64,000 nt of DNA from Bacteroidales bacterium (GCA_017548125.1 JAFYNK010000007.1:88940-152939); one strand, 5' to 3'. Positions 27,234 to 35,915 are shown, counted from the stretch's first letter. Notes: generated from the letters alone by a model not told the origin. A program made the numbers and translations.

Positions 27234-28619
27234 ATGGAAAATCAAGAAAAAAACTTACAGAACAAATTCATCGAATACGCTAATACTTCGATGGAAATGA
27301 TTTCTGCCAACGACACTCCAAGAGTGAAACAGCTGCGTCAGGAAGCTCTTAAGAGATTCATCGACAGCGGTTTCCCTACAAAAAAAATGGAGAAATGGCG
27401 TAACTCAAGAATGACAGAATGTGTCGATGAAGATTTTAACATCGACAAAATAGAAAATAAAAAACATGATTTCTGCTGCGTGATACGTGAGTTAGACACA
27501 GAAGTCATTTCTATGACAAATGGTAAATTCTCTGAAGATGAGAGCCTTAGAGTTCTTGAAAATGGCATCGTCATCGGCAGCACACGCAGAGCCATGCAAG
27601 ATTATCCTGAATTATTCGAGAAATATTTCGGAACTTGCAACATCAACAATAACAATGGTTTTTACGACATAAACACTGCACTTTGGCAAGACGGATTCTT
27701 CATTTACGCACCCAAAAACACTGTCGGAGAAAAACCAATACAAATAATTAAAATCATCGATGAAGAAAACAATCCGTTCATTCAGACACGCAACCTCATC
27801 ATCGTTGAAACAAATGCACAATTACAAATCATTGATTGTGACGATTCTATAAAAGAACAATCAAGTTTTGTCAATTCATACACTGAAATTTTTATCGGAA
27901 AAAACGCTCAACTTGAGAACTACAAGCTTCAAAACTTGAACGACAATTCTTCGTTGTTAAATACAAATACTGCTAAGCAATTAGCTAACAGCAGATTACA
28001 GACTCATACCATCAGCTTCAACGGAGGCAAGATTCGCAATAACATACACGTTGACATTGATGGCGAGGGTTCAGAATGTAATCTTTACGGATTATATCTC
28101 GTTGATAAAACACAACACGTTGATAATCAAATAAAAGTAAATCACAACGTCGCTAATTGTAACAGCAACGAAAAATTCAAGGGTATTCTCGACAACGAAG
28201 CGACAGCTGTTTTCAACGGTCATGTTTATGTTGCACCTAATGCACAGAAAACCAACGCATATCAAAACAACAGCAATATCATATTAACAGATAAAGCAAA
28301 AATAAACACATTGCCATTCCTTGAAATTTATGCTGATGACGTTAAATGTTCTCACGGCTCTTCGATAGGACAGTTAGATCAAGAAGCGATGTTTTATATG
28401 CAACAAAGAGGCATCAGCAAAGAAAACGCACGTATGCTTTTGATGTACGCTTTCGCTGCTGAAATAAGCAACAATATTGGTATTGAAGCACTTAGAGAAC
28501 GTATCGATGATATGATAAAACGTCGTTTGAAAGGTGAGTTGTCGTCATGTGAAAACTGTGTATTTCAATGCAATACACCTAAAGAATATGATTTCAAGAT
28601 TGATTTAAGCAAGATATGA
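27234..28619 (+). CDS. sufD: Fe-S assembly scaffold subunit SufD
   Basis: 461 residues. SufD pairs with SufB and is needed for iron delivery to the scaffold. The N-terminus has the GFPTKKMEKWRNSR pattern (the GLPTxKxExWKYT motif of SufD), and the C-terminus has the conserved DDVKCSHGSSIGQLDQEAMFY block with the key His. The stop codon overlaps the sufS ATG (28616-28619), so translation is coupled. Confidence 0.96.
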   Translation: MENQEKNLQNKFIEYANTSMEMISANDTPRVKQLRQEALKRFIDSGFPTKKMEKWRNSRMTECVDEDFNIDKIENKKHDFCCVIRELDTEVISMTNGKFSEDESLRVLENGIVIGSTRRAMQDYPELFEKYFGTCNINNNNGFYDINTALWQDGFFIYAPKNTVGEKPIQIIKIIDEENNPFIQTRNLIIVETNAQLQIIDCDDSIKEQSSFVNSYTEIFIGKNAQLENYKLQNLNDNSSLLNTNTAKQLANSRLQTHTISFNGGKIRNNIHVDIDGEGSECNLYGLYLVDKTQHVDNQIKVNHNVANCNSNEKFKGILDNEATAVFNGHVYVAPNAQKTNAYQNNSNIILTDKAKINTLPFLEIYADDVKCSHGSSIGQLDQEAMFYMQQRGISKENARMLLMYAFAAEISNNIGIEALRERIDDMIKRRLKGELSSCENCVFQCNTPKEYDFKIDLSKI

Positions 28620-29842
28620 TAAATAATTTTGACATAAACGAGATACGCCGACAATTTCCGATTTTAGACAGAACAGTCTATGGAAAGCCATTGGTTTATT
28701 TCGACAACGCTGCCACGACACAGAAGCCTCTTTGCGTAATTGAAAGAGAACGAGACTATTATCTCAACGAAAACTGCAATATACACCGCGGTGTTCATTA
28801 TCTGAGTCAGGAAGCCACAGAGGCATACGAAAACGCTCGTAAGACCATTGCATCATTCTTAAACGCAAAAGACTCTAACGAGATTATCTTTACAAGAGGA
28901 ACGACAGAGTCGTTGAATCTTCTCGCTACAAGTCTCGGTAAATTGCTTGTCAATGAGGGTGATAAGGTTTTAGTATCAGCGATGGAACACCATTCAAACA
29001 TGGTTCCTTGGCAACAGATGTTACAAGAAAAACATGGCGAGCTTTTAGTCATTCCAATGGATAAAAACGGCGTTTTAGATTTAAACGCATACGAAGAATT
29101 ATTGAATCAATCGCCTAAGATTGTAAGTATCGCACACATTTCCAATACATTAGCGACCATCAATCCTATCAAGGAGATGATTGCTATGGCACATAAACAC
29201 GATATTCCTGTCATTATCGACGGAGCTCAATCTATCGCTCATCATATCATTGACGTTCAAGAACTTGACTGCGATTTCTTTGTGTTTTCAGGACATAAGA
29301 TGTATGCTCCTATGGGAATAGGCGGACTTTATGGCAAGATGGAATGGCTAGAGAAGATGCCGCCATATCAATATGGAGGCGAGATGGTTGATAAGGTTAG
29401 TTTCGAGAAGACGACATTCAACAAGGTTCCTTTTAAATTTGAAGCAGGCACGCCTAATGTAGGGGCAGCGCTTGGACTTGAAGCAGCTGTGAAATTTATA
29501 CAAAGTCTTGATAGAGAAGCTGTTGAAAAATACGAAGAACATCTCTTAAATTATGCTACCGAAAAACTTTCCAAGATTGAAGGCATAAGGTTTATCGGAC
29601 AAGCGTCTAAGAGAAGTGGTTTGATTTCCTTTGTTATAGACGGAATACACCCTTACGACTTAGGAACTATCATTGATAAAATGGGCGTCGCTGTGAGAAC
29701 AGGACATCATTGCGCAGAACCGGTGATGACTTTCTTCGATATTCCAGGAACAGTAAGAGCATCATTTGCAATATATAACACGACAGAAGAAATAGATATT
29801 TTCATTAAGGCTGTAGAAAAAGCAGCTAATATGTTAAGATAA
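28616..29842 (+). CDS. sufS: cysteine desulfurase SufS
   Basis: 408 residues. A group II PLP-dependent desulfurase that removes sulfur from cysteine for cluster assembly. Visible: LVYFDNAATTQKPL N-terminus, EHHSNMVPW, the PLP lysine in FSGHKMYAPMGIG, and the persulfide cysteine in RTGHHCAEPVM. The short active-site loop is typical of type II enzymes that depend on SufE or SufU; SufE is the next gene. Confidence 0.97.
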   Translation: MINNFDINEIRRQFPILDRTVYGKPLVYFDNAATTQKPLCVIERERDYYLNENCNIHRGVHYLSQEATEAYENARKTIASFLNAKDSNEIIFTRGTTESLNLLATSLGKLLVNEGDKVLVSAMEHHSNMVPWQQMLQEKHGELLVIPMDKNGVLDLNAYEELLNQSPKIVSIAHISNTLATINPIKEMIAMAHKHDIPVIIDGAQSIAHHIIDVQELDCDFFVFSGHKMYAPMGIGGLYGKMEWLEKMPPYQYGGEMVDKVSFEKTTFNKVPFKFEAGTPNVGAALGLEAAVKFIQSLDREAVEKYEEHLLNYATEKLSKIEGIRFIGQASKRSGLISFVIDGIHPYDLGTIIDKMGVAVRTGHHCAEPVMTFFDIPGTVRASFAIYNTTEEIDIFIKAVEKAANMLR

Positions 29843-29859
29843 ATTAAATCCAGAATAAA

Positions 29860-30282
29860 ATGACTATTAAAGAGATACAAGATTCTATAGTAGAAGAATT
29901 TTCAATGTTCGATGATTGGATGGACAGATATTCCATGTTGATAGAAATGGGTAAGGATTGTCCTATGATTGATGCACAATATCGTAACGACAATTATCTC
30001 ATCAACGGATGCCAGTCAAGAGTTTGGTTACATGCTAAGATGGAAGACGGCAAGGTGTATTTCAGTGCAGACAGCGATGCTGTTATCACAAAAGGTATCA
30101 TTAACTTGTTAATCAAGGTTTTGTCAGGACAGAAACCAAAAGACATTATTGAAGCAGATATGAGTTTCTTGGATGAGATTGGATTGAAAGAACATTTATC
30201 TCCAACACGTTCCAACGGATTGTTGAGCATGGTGAAACAGATGATGTTATACGCGGAAGTATTTAATTCTCAAGAGAAATAA
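29860..30282 (+). CDS. sufE: sulfur acceptor SufE
   Basis: 140 residues. SufE accepts persulfide sulfur from SufS and passes it to SufB. The acceptor cysteine lies in LINGCQSRVWL, with the usual helix IEMGKDCPMID before it. Starts 17 bases after sufS, fifth gene of the operon. Confidence 0.95.
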   Translation: MTIKEIQDSIVEEFSMFDDWMDRYSMLIEMGKDCPMIDAQYRNDNYLINGCQSRVWLHAKMEDGKVYFSADSDAVITKGIINLLIKVLSGQKPKDIIEADMSFLDEIGLKEHLSPTRSNGLLSMVKQMMLYAEVFNSQEK

Positions 30283-30283
30283 G

Positions 30284-30347
30284 ACACAAAGACTCAGAGG
30301 CACAAAGAACTTTGAGTCTTTGCGACTTTGAGTCTCTAAGACTTTAA
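30284..30347. repeat. inverted pair of 8-nt tandem repeats between sufE and the DUF59 gene
   Basis: Right arm from 30310: 8-base units of CTTTGAGT type, four and a half copies. Left arm 30284-30308: units of GACACAAA type. The arms are reverse-complementary; CAAAGACTCA at 30287-30296 pairs exactly with TGAGTCTTTG at 30313-30322. An RNA hairpin can form between the two genes. Confidence 0.85.
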
Positions 30348-30350
30348 ATT

Positions 30351-30728
30351 ATGTGGGACATTTTTAAGAAAAAGATTATGACAACAGAAGAAAAAGAATT
30401 ATTAAAAGAAAGAATCATAGCCGTTTTGGGTACTATTTACGATCCTGAGATTCCTGTTGACATATATAAACTAGGATTGATATACGAAATAAACATTGAT
30501 GATGAAGGCAATGTAAGTATCTTGATGACAGTGACAGCGCCTAACTGTCCTATAGCCGATCAGCTTCCTATGCAAGTGAAGGAAAAGATTAGCACTATGA
30601 TGGGAGTCAAGAAATGCAAGGTGGAATTGACATTTGAACCAGCATGGACACCAGCTATGATGAGTGAGGAAGCCCGTGCAGAATTAGGCTTCGATGACGA
30701 ATTTATCATGGGAGATATGATGTATTGA
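30351..30728 (+). CDS. DUF59/MIP18-family (SufT/PaaD-like) Fe-S assembly factor
   Basis: 125 residues from 30351, or 116 from the ATG at 30378, which opens MTTEEKELL and looks more like the family. The DPEIPVDIYKLGLIYEI core and TAPNCPIADQLP with its single conserved Cys are the DUF59 hallmarks. Such proteins aid maturation of Fe-S proteins and are often the last gene of suf operons in Bacteroidota. It is separated from sufE by the repeat hairpin, so its expression may differ from the genes before it. Confidence 0.93.
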   Translation: MWDIFKKKIMTTEEKELLKERIIAVLGTIYDPEIPVDIYKLGLIYEINIDDEGNVSILMTVTAPNCPIADQLPMQVKEKISTMMGVKKCKVELTFEPAWTPAMMSEEARAELGFDDEFIMGDMMY

Positions 30729-30754
30729 TTCAAAAATTGACACGAATAATAAAA

Positions 30755-30785
30755 CAAAAATCCCGATTTATGTCGGGATTTTTTG
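30755..30785. terminator. bidirectional terminator after the suf operon
   Basis: Stem AAAAATCCCGA/TCGGGATTTTT with a six-base loop, flanked by A and T runs, between convergent genes. Confidence 0.92.
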
Positions 30786-30790
30786 TTTTA

Positions 30791-30824
30791 TTCTAAAGTT
30801 CTAAATTTCTAGAATTTTAAATTT
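30791..30824. repeat. four tandem 8-nt units, consensus TTCTAAAT
   Basis: Exact 8-base steps starting at 30791, 30799, 30807 and 30815, next to the stop codon of the choline-kinase-like gene. Confidence 0.75.
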
Positions 30825-30825
30825 C

Positions 30826-31695
30826 TTATAAAGTGTCGTATGCTTCAATCAAGTCTTTAGCAAAGCCGTAGAACATTTGAGCTACTGCTGTGAAGTCCAT
30901 ATTGAGATCTTTGCTCAAACCGATCATTTCTTTGAACATAGCGACGTTGTACCATTGTAAGCATTGGAATGCTCTGTGGAAATGGAGACGTTTCAATTCT
31001 TCGCTTGTTGGTTTATGTCCGAGATATGCTTCCAATAAGCTTAATGCTTTATCAAAGCCAGCGTTACCGTAGCAAGCGATGTCATAATAAGGGTCATTCA
31101 TGCCAGCGAATTCCCAGTCGAGGATATAAAGTTTCTCGCCGTCGATAACCAAGTTTGTTGGTTGATAGTCGCAATGACAAGGAACGTGTTTGATGTCTTT
31201 ATATGTATCGCGCATTGCATTCAAGCGGTTGCGTAAGTCGATATATTCTTGTGGATGAGTAAATCCTAAATCGATGCAATATTTCTCATAATTATCGAGA
31301 CGAGCGAATGCGTCATATTCATTGAATTGTAAATCGCTTTCGTGCAATTTCTTCAAAGCTGCAGCTGACATTTCGTTATAAGAAATGATGTCGGTATTTG
31401 ACATTATTGTACCTTCTACATAGAGTGCAAGTTTCTCACCTGTTCTCAATTCAACGTATTCGGTAACATTGTTGACACCGAGTTTATCTACTTTTTGAAT
31501 ATTGTCCCATTCTTCATTTCTGTCAACAAAACGTTCTGCGAATTTACCAGGAACACGATATGTATATTTATTTCCTTGACATTCTACAACATAAGTATAA
31601 TTACTCATACCACCTTCAAGACGTTTAAGTATTTTAGCATCGGTAGCATTCATGAGTAGATTAACTCTTTTAACAATATAAGCTTCTATTTCCAT
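30826..31695 (-). CDS. choline/ethanolamine kinase-like phosphotransferase
   Basis: 289 residues, cytoplasmic. The kinase-fold C-lobe is clear: CHCDYQPTNLVIDGEK (catalytic HxDxxxxN loop) and YILDWEFAGMNDPYYDIA (metal-binding DWE). The N-lobe has the glycine-poor loop EGGMSNYTYVV and the lysine-containing strand after it. Family members phosphorylate choline or ethanolamine (LicA type), or related aminoglycoside-like substrates. No choline transporter or CTP transferase is next to it, so a phosphocholine-decoration pathway is not shown here. Confidence 0.88.
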   Translation of the reverse strand: MEIEAYIVKRVNLLMNATDAKILKRLEGGMSNYTYVVECQGNKYTYRVPGKFAERFVDRNEEWDNIQKVDKLGVNNVTEYVELRTGEKLALYVEGTIMSNTDIISYNEMSAAALKKLHESDLQFNEYDAFARLDNYEKYCIDLGFTHPQEYIDLRNRLNAMRDTYKDIKHVPCHCDYQPTNLVIDGEKLYILDWEFAGMNDPYYDIACYGNAGFDKALSLLEAYLGHKPTSEELKRLHFHRAFQCLQWYNVAMFKEMIGLSKDLNMDFTAVAQMFYGFAKDLIEAYDTL

Positions 31696-31726
31696 TGTTT
31701 GTTTTTTTAGTGTTATTTTAGTATGA

Positions 31727-31734
31727 CAAAAGTA
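31727..31734 (-). promoter_or_regulatory. TAnnTTTG -7 box for the choline-kinase-like gene
   Basis: The minus strand reads TACTTTTG about 32 bases before the start codon at 31695. Confidence 0.5.
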
Positions 31735-31779
31735 AAAAAATCTTCAAAATAAATATACAATTTTACCATATTTTTTTTG

Positions 31780-31787
31780 TAGTTTTG
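31780..31787 (+). promoter_or_regulatory. TAnnTTTG -7 box for tRNA-Ala
   Basis: TAGTTTTG ends 13 bases before the tRNA 5' end, the spacing expected for a tRNA promoter. Confidence 0.55.
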
Positions 31788-31800
31788 CAAAAATAACAAT

Positions 31801-31873
31801 GGGGGTTTAGCTCATCAGGTAGAGCGTCAGGTTCGCAATCTGAAGGCGGCCGGTTCGAGTCCGGTATCCTCCA
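31801..31873 (+). tRNA. tRNA-Ala, anticodon CGC
   Basis: A 73-base cloverleaf: acceptor GGGGGTT/ATCCTCC, D arm GCTC/GAGC with a GG-containing loop, anticodon stem TCAGG/TCTGA with loop TTCGCAA, five-base variable loop, and T arm GCCGG/CCGGT with TTCGAGT. Anticodon bases 34-36 are CGC, decoding GCG. The third acceptor pair is G-T (G3-U70), the main alanine identity element, which agrees. The sixth acceptor position is a T-T mismatch and the anticodon stem closes with G-T, so the fold is slightly imperfect. CCA is not encoded. Confidence 0.88.
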
Positions 31874-31934
31874 CTATTTTAAAAAAATATCCACAAGTCA
31901 AAGAACTATATCTCGGCACATCGAGAGATACTCG

Positions 31935-32858
31935 TCATTCCCATTTCAACGGTTTCGCATCATCAATATTATTTGCGGCACTACCTACATATAATTGATT
32001 ACTGATGATACCGTCGGGAAATTCAACACGGCCTTTGGAACATTCATAATAAACTGCATCATCAGTAGGCAGCATCATTATATAAGAATCTTCACCATTG
32101 TTATTGCTTACATTAATCTTTGCATTAGGTACAACTTCTATTATCTCGTCAAATACCCAAGTTTCACAATTCCACAATAAAGTAAAGCTCTGTAATTCGG
32201 CGGCAGTTCCTTGTAAAACGGTTTCCCCTGTCAAGTCTAGTTTAGCTATGGATGTAATATTTTCAAACGTATTACCATTAGCTAGAAAATACTGTTCTCC
32301 TGTAGTATTATCTTTAAGACGTCTAAATTTAACACTCATTTTACATATATGATAATTCCCCAATTTTTCAATTTCTCCTGTTTGACTTGAAAATTTCACT
32401 TTTTTGCCAATAAGGTTATCCTTGGCATGTATATCATATATACTTGTCACATTTGAATTTTTTGCACTATTTCCATTATTACCAAAATAATACAAATAAC
32501 AATTTTTATTAGGCAAGTCGCATGCTTTCAACATATCACAAGTAAAAATCAATTTGTCGGCAACGCTATCGACTTTTGCTTTCATTTCAAACATGTTACC
32601 TATAACTTTTTGAACAGATGAACTGACATACATTGACCAGTTTGGCACCGCTAAATATATATATTCATATCCATTATCATTGCCCCAGCAAATATTTCCA
32701 TCGGGTAATAAAGATTCAAAATAAGTCTTACTATCATGATTTAGTGGCACTTCAAATACAACCTTTATCGTTTCTTGTTCGTCATCATTCATATCGTCTT
32801 TTTTACATTGAACAAAGAACAACGGTATCATCATCAATAGAAAAAACAACTTCTTCAT
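31935..32858 (-). CDS. lipoprotein of unknown function, possibly fimbrillin-like
   Basis: 307 residues. Lipoprotein signal with lipobox FVQC (Cys18), then KKDDMNDDEQ. The early PDGNICWGNDNGYEYIYLAVP segment recalls the region after the first strand in fimbrillin-like domains (GxxxW..GD.I.VY pattern), followed by beta-rich sequence without enzyme motifs. It lies two bases after the PID-CTERM-like gene on the same strand, so both are one transcript. Surface or periplasmic location inferred from the lipobox. Family assignment is tentative. Confidence 0.7.
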   Translation of the reverse strand: MKKLFFLLMMIPLFFVQCKKDDMNDDEQETIKVVFEVPLNHDSKTYFESLLPDGNICWGNDNGYEYIYLAVPNWSMYVSSSVQKVIGNMFEMKAKVDSVADKLIFTCDMLKACDLPNKNCYLYYFGNNGNSAKNSNVTSIYDIHAKDNLIGKKVKFSSQTGEIEKLGNYHICKMSVKFRRLKDNTTGEQYFLANGNTFENITSIAKLDLTGETVLQGTAAELQSFTLLWNCETWVFDEIIEVVPNAKINVSNNNGEDSYIMMLPTDDAVYYECSKGRVEFPDGIISNQLYVGSAANNIDDAKPLKWE

Positions 32859-32860
32859 GT

Positions 32861-33127
32861 TTAAGCCTCCTTTAATTTAAATATTATTCTATACACGATA
32901 TATACAACAGCAAAGAATACCAAAACCAATACGCCATTATCTATTGGAACTTCCTGCTCATAAACACCCATAGATTCGAAACTAAATTCATCCATTCTTA
33001 TAGGTATGTATGATGACGCCCTGGGGTTATTATCAAATGATGAAAAGAATGCGTCTGTCTTTCGTTGTGCCATAGTTGTCAATGACAAAACAAGGCACAA
33101 TACTAACGTTGTGATTTTTGTTTTCAT
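32861..33127 (-). CDS. small exported protein with PID-CTERM-like tail
   Basis: 88 residues. Signal peptide to about residue 20 (LSLTTMAQ), a short polar middle, then EVPIDNGVLVLVFFAVVYI followed by YRIIFKLKEA: a PID motif, one hydrophobic helix and a basic end. This is the layout of PID-CTERM tails, C-terminal sorting/anchoring signals of many small Bacteroidota proteins, although the usual PIDGG has become PIDNG. If processed, little more than 40 residues would remain. Function unknown. Confidence 0.72.
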   Translation of the reverse strand: MKTKITTLVLCLVLSLTTMAQRKTDAFFSSFDNNPRASSYIPIRMDEFSFESMGVYEQEVPIDNGVLVLVFFAVVYIVYRIIFKLKEA

Positions 33128-33163
33128 AAATTTTATTTTTGGTTAATCTTTAATTTTACATCG

Positions 33164-33171
33164 CAAAAATA
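33164..33171 (-). promoter_or_regulatory. TAnnTTTG -7 box for the PID-CTERM-like/lipoprotein pair
   Basis: The minus strand reads TATTTTTG 36 bases before the start codon at 33127. Confidence 0.55.
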
Positions 33172-33260
33172 TAACGATTTTTTTGAATAAAAAAGTTAAA
33201 AATTGTTAATTTTCAATAAGTTATCGGTTTGTTTTTTAAGTTAACGGTTTTATTATCATC

Positions 33261-33302
33261 AAAAAAAATCGATGACAATTTCAAATCATTGCCATCGATT
33301 TC
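33261..33302 (-). terminator. terminator of the porin-to-ferredoxin block
   Basis: Stem AAATCGATG/CATCGATTT extended by CAAT/ATTG; on the minus strand it is followed by eight T. It lies just after the stop of the small ferredoxin gene. Confidence 0.85.
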
Positions 33303-33330
33303 ATTATTATCTATTATAAAGACTATTTAA

Positions 33331-33624
33331 TCACAAGAATTTTTTATAGTCTTCATAGTTATTTTTCAATATGTTAGGCGTATCCAGCCTAAACGGGCAT
33401 CTGCTTTTGCATAAGTTACAATGCAAGCAGTTTTCAATTCTTTTCATTTTAGCTTTCCATTCTTCTGACAGATATTCGTCACGTGATTCGCTGCGTAGGA
33501 AAAGGTTCATTCTTGCGCAATCGCTGATTTTGATTCCAGCAGGACAAGGCATACAGCGGCCGCATCCTCTGCAGAATTTATCATCATCGTGATTTATCTT
33601 ATTCAAATGTTCATCTGTCATCAT
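33331..33624 (-). CDS. small stand-alone two-cluster ferredoxin-like protein
   Basis: 97 residues, cytoplasmic. Two Cys clusters: CRGCGRCMPCPAGIKISDC (residues ~18-36) and CLHCNLCKSRCP (~70-81). This resembles the C-terminal two-[4Fe-4S] tail of certain Bacteroidota and clostridial aldo/keto reductases, but no reductase barrel is encoded upstream: the preceding gene is a membrane protein ending only 17 bases before. It may be a working electron carrier or the surviving tail of a broken reductase. Intact start, all cysteines and a terminator behind it favour a real gene. Confidence 0.75.
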   Translation of the reverse strand: MMTDEHLNKINHDDDKFCRGCGRCMPCPAGIKISDCARMNLFLRSESRDEYLSEEWKAKMKRIENCLHCNLCKSRCPFRLDTPNILKNNYEDYKKFL

Positions 33625-33641
33625 CGAATGGTCTTAAGCTA

Positions 33642-34790
33642 TCAGGCGATATTGAAAATCATTGAGAACAATACGAACAACCAGTGAGCTGCGACACCTG
33701 CTACGAGACCGCCAACAGTGTGGGCCAAGATAGCTTTTGATGTGAGGCTGCGGAATCCGAGTGAGTCGAGCATAGCTGTGTGAGTGCTGAGGTAACCGCT
33801 CCAGCACATACCCATTGCTGTGAAGACAGCGATAGCGTTGCCGTTGATGATGCCTTCTTGGATGAAGCGAGGGATCAAGCCGAGAGCTGCTCCAACAGCG
33901 CCGAGAGCTGTGATAGGGAATGCGACCAACTGTGGACTTTCAAATCCGAATAACCATTTGAAGACGATGTCGATCTTGCCTGCAAGAGTTGGCAATAAAG
34001 CAACGCCTTCGTAAGCGCCGCCAGCATAGCCGCCTTCAGGAGCACCGAAAGTAAGCATCATGACAACTGTTGAAATGATGAGAACGCCAGGAATGATAGC
34101 GAGACCGATGTCAACGCCTGACTTGCCGCCATCGAGGATGGCATTCAAGAAACGCAAGAAAACGCTGCCTTCTGACTTGAATGAGATCTTTTCTTCATTG
34201 CCTTCATAGTCGCTGATTTCAGCGTTGAGTTCAGGATTAGATTTCAAGATGAAACGTTGCATCAAACGTGTTGAGACGATACTTCCGATAACAGCGCCTA
34301 ACAAACCTACCAATGCTGCTGGCAAATAACCTTTACCCATCATGAACATAATAACGACGAGACCCATGCCGAAAGCAGTGCCGAAGTTTGTCAATGAGAT
34401 AAGCTGGTATTTCTTGAAATAACGTGCGAAATGAGCGTCTTTGGAGAGACTGATGATAGCAGGGTTGTCTGACAAGAATGTCATGATACCGCCGAGAGCT
34501 GCTACACCTGGGAGGTTGTATAAAGGTTTCATTAAAGGACGAAGCACTACTTCAATCAAGCGTACTACGCCAAATTCAACTAATAAATTGCCTAAAGCAC
34601 CCGACACCACGGTGATAGCCATGATGTAGAATACTGTTCCCAATAACAAACTGTAAGCAGTCTGCATAATGGTGTTCATCATGTTAGGCAATCCCATTTT
34701 GGATCCTAAATAACCAAAAAATCCGAAGAAGATTAGTAAGAAGACTACAGCTTCAATACGGCGTTTTGTTAAAAAATTCATAATTTTCAT
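33642..34790 (-). CDS. CD0519/CD1768-family membrane protein (nucleoside-recognition-like)
   Basis: 382 residues with about nine membrane helices, rich in Gly and Ala. Blocks such as GIMTFLSDNPAIISLSKD and TNFGTAFGMGLVVIMFMMGKG match the family of Gate/spore-maturation-like transporters annotated CD0519/CD1768. The substrate is unknown. An alternative start at 34781 (MNFLTKRR) is possible. It sits 18 bases after the porin gene and just before the small ferredoxin, forming a likely three-gene unit. Confidence 0.82.
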   Translation of the reverse strand: MKIMNFLTKRRIEAVVFLLIFFGFFGYLGSKMGLPNMMNTIMQTAYSLLLGTVFYIMAITVVSGALGNLLVEFGVVRLIEVVLRPLMKPLYNLPGVAALGGIMTFLSDNPAIISLSKDAHFARYFKKYQLISLTNFGTAFGMGLVVIMFMMGKGYLPAALVGLLGAVIGSIVSTRLMQRFILKSNPELNAEISDYEGNEEKISFKSEGSVFLRFLNAILDGGKSGVDIGLAIIPGVLIISTVVMMLTFGAPEGGYAGGAYEGVALLPTLAGKIDIVFKWLFGFESPQLVAFPITALGAVGAALGLIPRFIQEGIINGNAIAVFTAMGMCWSGYLSTHTAMLDSLGFRSLTSKAILAHTVGGLVAGVAAHWLFVLFSMIFNIA

Positions 34791-34808
34791 TTTTTATTGT
34801 TATTAGAT

Positions 34809-35876
34809 TTATTTTGCGAAGTTAATTCTCCATGTCAAACCTACATTGGCTTGAACAGAAAAGTCTGTTGAGTTAGGATTTAAGATGTCGTCAGTAGGTG
34901 ATGTTAATGAATTGAAAGCGAGGAATCCGTGGAGACGGAGGTTCTTGTTTCCTTTGTAAGGATAAGCCTCGAAGCCTAAACCTCCGAAAACGTATTCAAC
35001 ACCAGGAAGGACTGCCATATCAAAAGGCTTATATGATGGCCAACCGTTGTCATAATCATAATAACTATGTTTGTTTCTGTCGTATCCGCCTTTTACCATG
35101 CCAGTAAACTTATCTGTGAATGCATATTTCACTTCACCTATGAGAGTGAAGTCTCCCAAGAAGAAATCACTTTGGTTGAAGAAGCCTCTGTTCATGAAAT
35201 CTACATAGAAATCCAACTTGCCGAAGTCGAACATATTTCCTAAGGCTATGTAGTTGATATATTCGCCTTTGTTTTGTTCCATCATATTGATAGAATAAGA
35301 TGTACTGAAAGCACCCATTCTGCCGTACCAAATCAAGTTGTAAGTATATCTGTTAGGAAGTCTGATGAACTTGCCTTCTGGGTCGTATCTGTTAAATGTG
35401 GAATTTGTAATTTGGAAGATAATGTCGTGATTTCCGTCGCTGGTATGGAATTCAACCTGGCTGCCGATGTCGTAGCAACTGAATTCGTTCCAGAAATGCG
35501 ATGCGAAATAAACGTCGATAGGAGGAAGGTCGTACTCCCATCCGCCTACTGCGAGAGGCATTCTACCTGCTGTGAAAGACCAGTTTTTTGTAGGATGGTA
35601 AGAAACGATCATGAAGTCAGTCTTTGAACCGCCAGCTGTCATATCTATTCTTTGGCGGATACGATAAGTGAAATCCTGCAAGAAAGAGCCTTTCATCTCG
35701 AAATTGAAGAATTTGCCGTCAAGACCTGATTTATCTACAGTCCTCATGATATAATCATAATCGACACGACCCTCGACAGATAATTTGTCGATGGTGAAAT
35801 TTTTCTCTTGAGAGAACCCGATGTTATTGAAAGCAACTAATAACATCGCAAAAAGCACTAGTGATAATTTTCTCAT
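34809..35876 (-). CDS. outer-membrane porin (OprO/P-like)
   Basis: 355 residues. Signal peptide to about residue 22 (NNIGFSQ). The N-terminal strands (SVEGRVDYDYIM, FFNFEMKGSFLQDFTYRIRQRIDM) and FTAGRMPLAVGGWEYDLPP resemble phosphate-selective porin O/P proteins of Bacteroidota; the last strand ends LTWRINFAK. It is downstream of a Pit phosphate transporter with two small genes between, which makes phosphate a sensible but unproven substrate. Confidence 0.82.
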   Translation of the reverse strand: MRKLSLVLFAMLLVAFNNIGFSQEKNFTIDKLSVEGRVDYDYIMRTVDKSGLDGKFFNFEMKGSFLQDFTYRIRQRIDMTAGGSKTDFMIVSYHPTKNWSFTAGRMPLAVGGWEYDLPPIDVYFASHFWNEFSCYDIGSQVEFHTSDGNHDIIFQITNSTFNRYDPEGKFIRLPNRYTYNLIWYGRMGAFSTSYSINMMEQNKGEYINYIALGNMFDFGKLDFYVDFMNRGFFNQSDFFLGDFTLIGEVKYAFTDKFTGMVKGGYDRNKHSYYDYDNGWPSYKPFDMAVLPGVEYVFGGLGFEAYPYKGNKNLRLHGFLAFNSLTSPTDDILNPNSTDFSVQANVGLTWRINFAK

Positions 35877-35915
35877 TTTATAATATTGTTTAATTGTTTT
35901 TATTTTATGCTATTC

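Noticed and set aside
31801-31873. Reading the tRNA as tRNA-Cys because GCA occurs in the anticodon loop
   Set aside because: With a seven-base loop, T33 is followed by CGC; the G3-U70 pair also indicates alanine.
33331-33624. Pseudogene of an aldo/keto reductase
   Set aside because: No remains of the reductase barrel are present upstream; the start, all cysteines and the terminator are intact.
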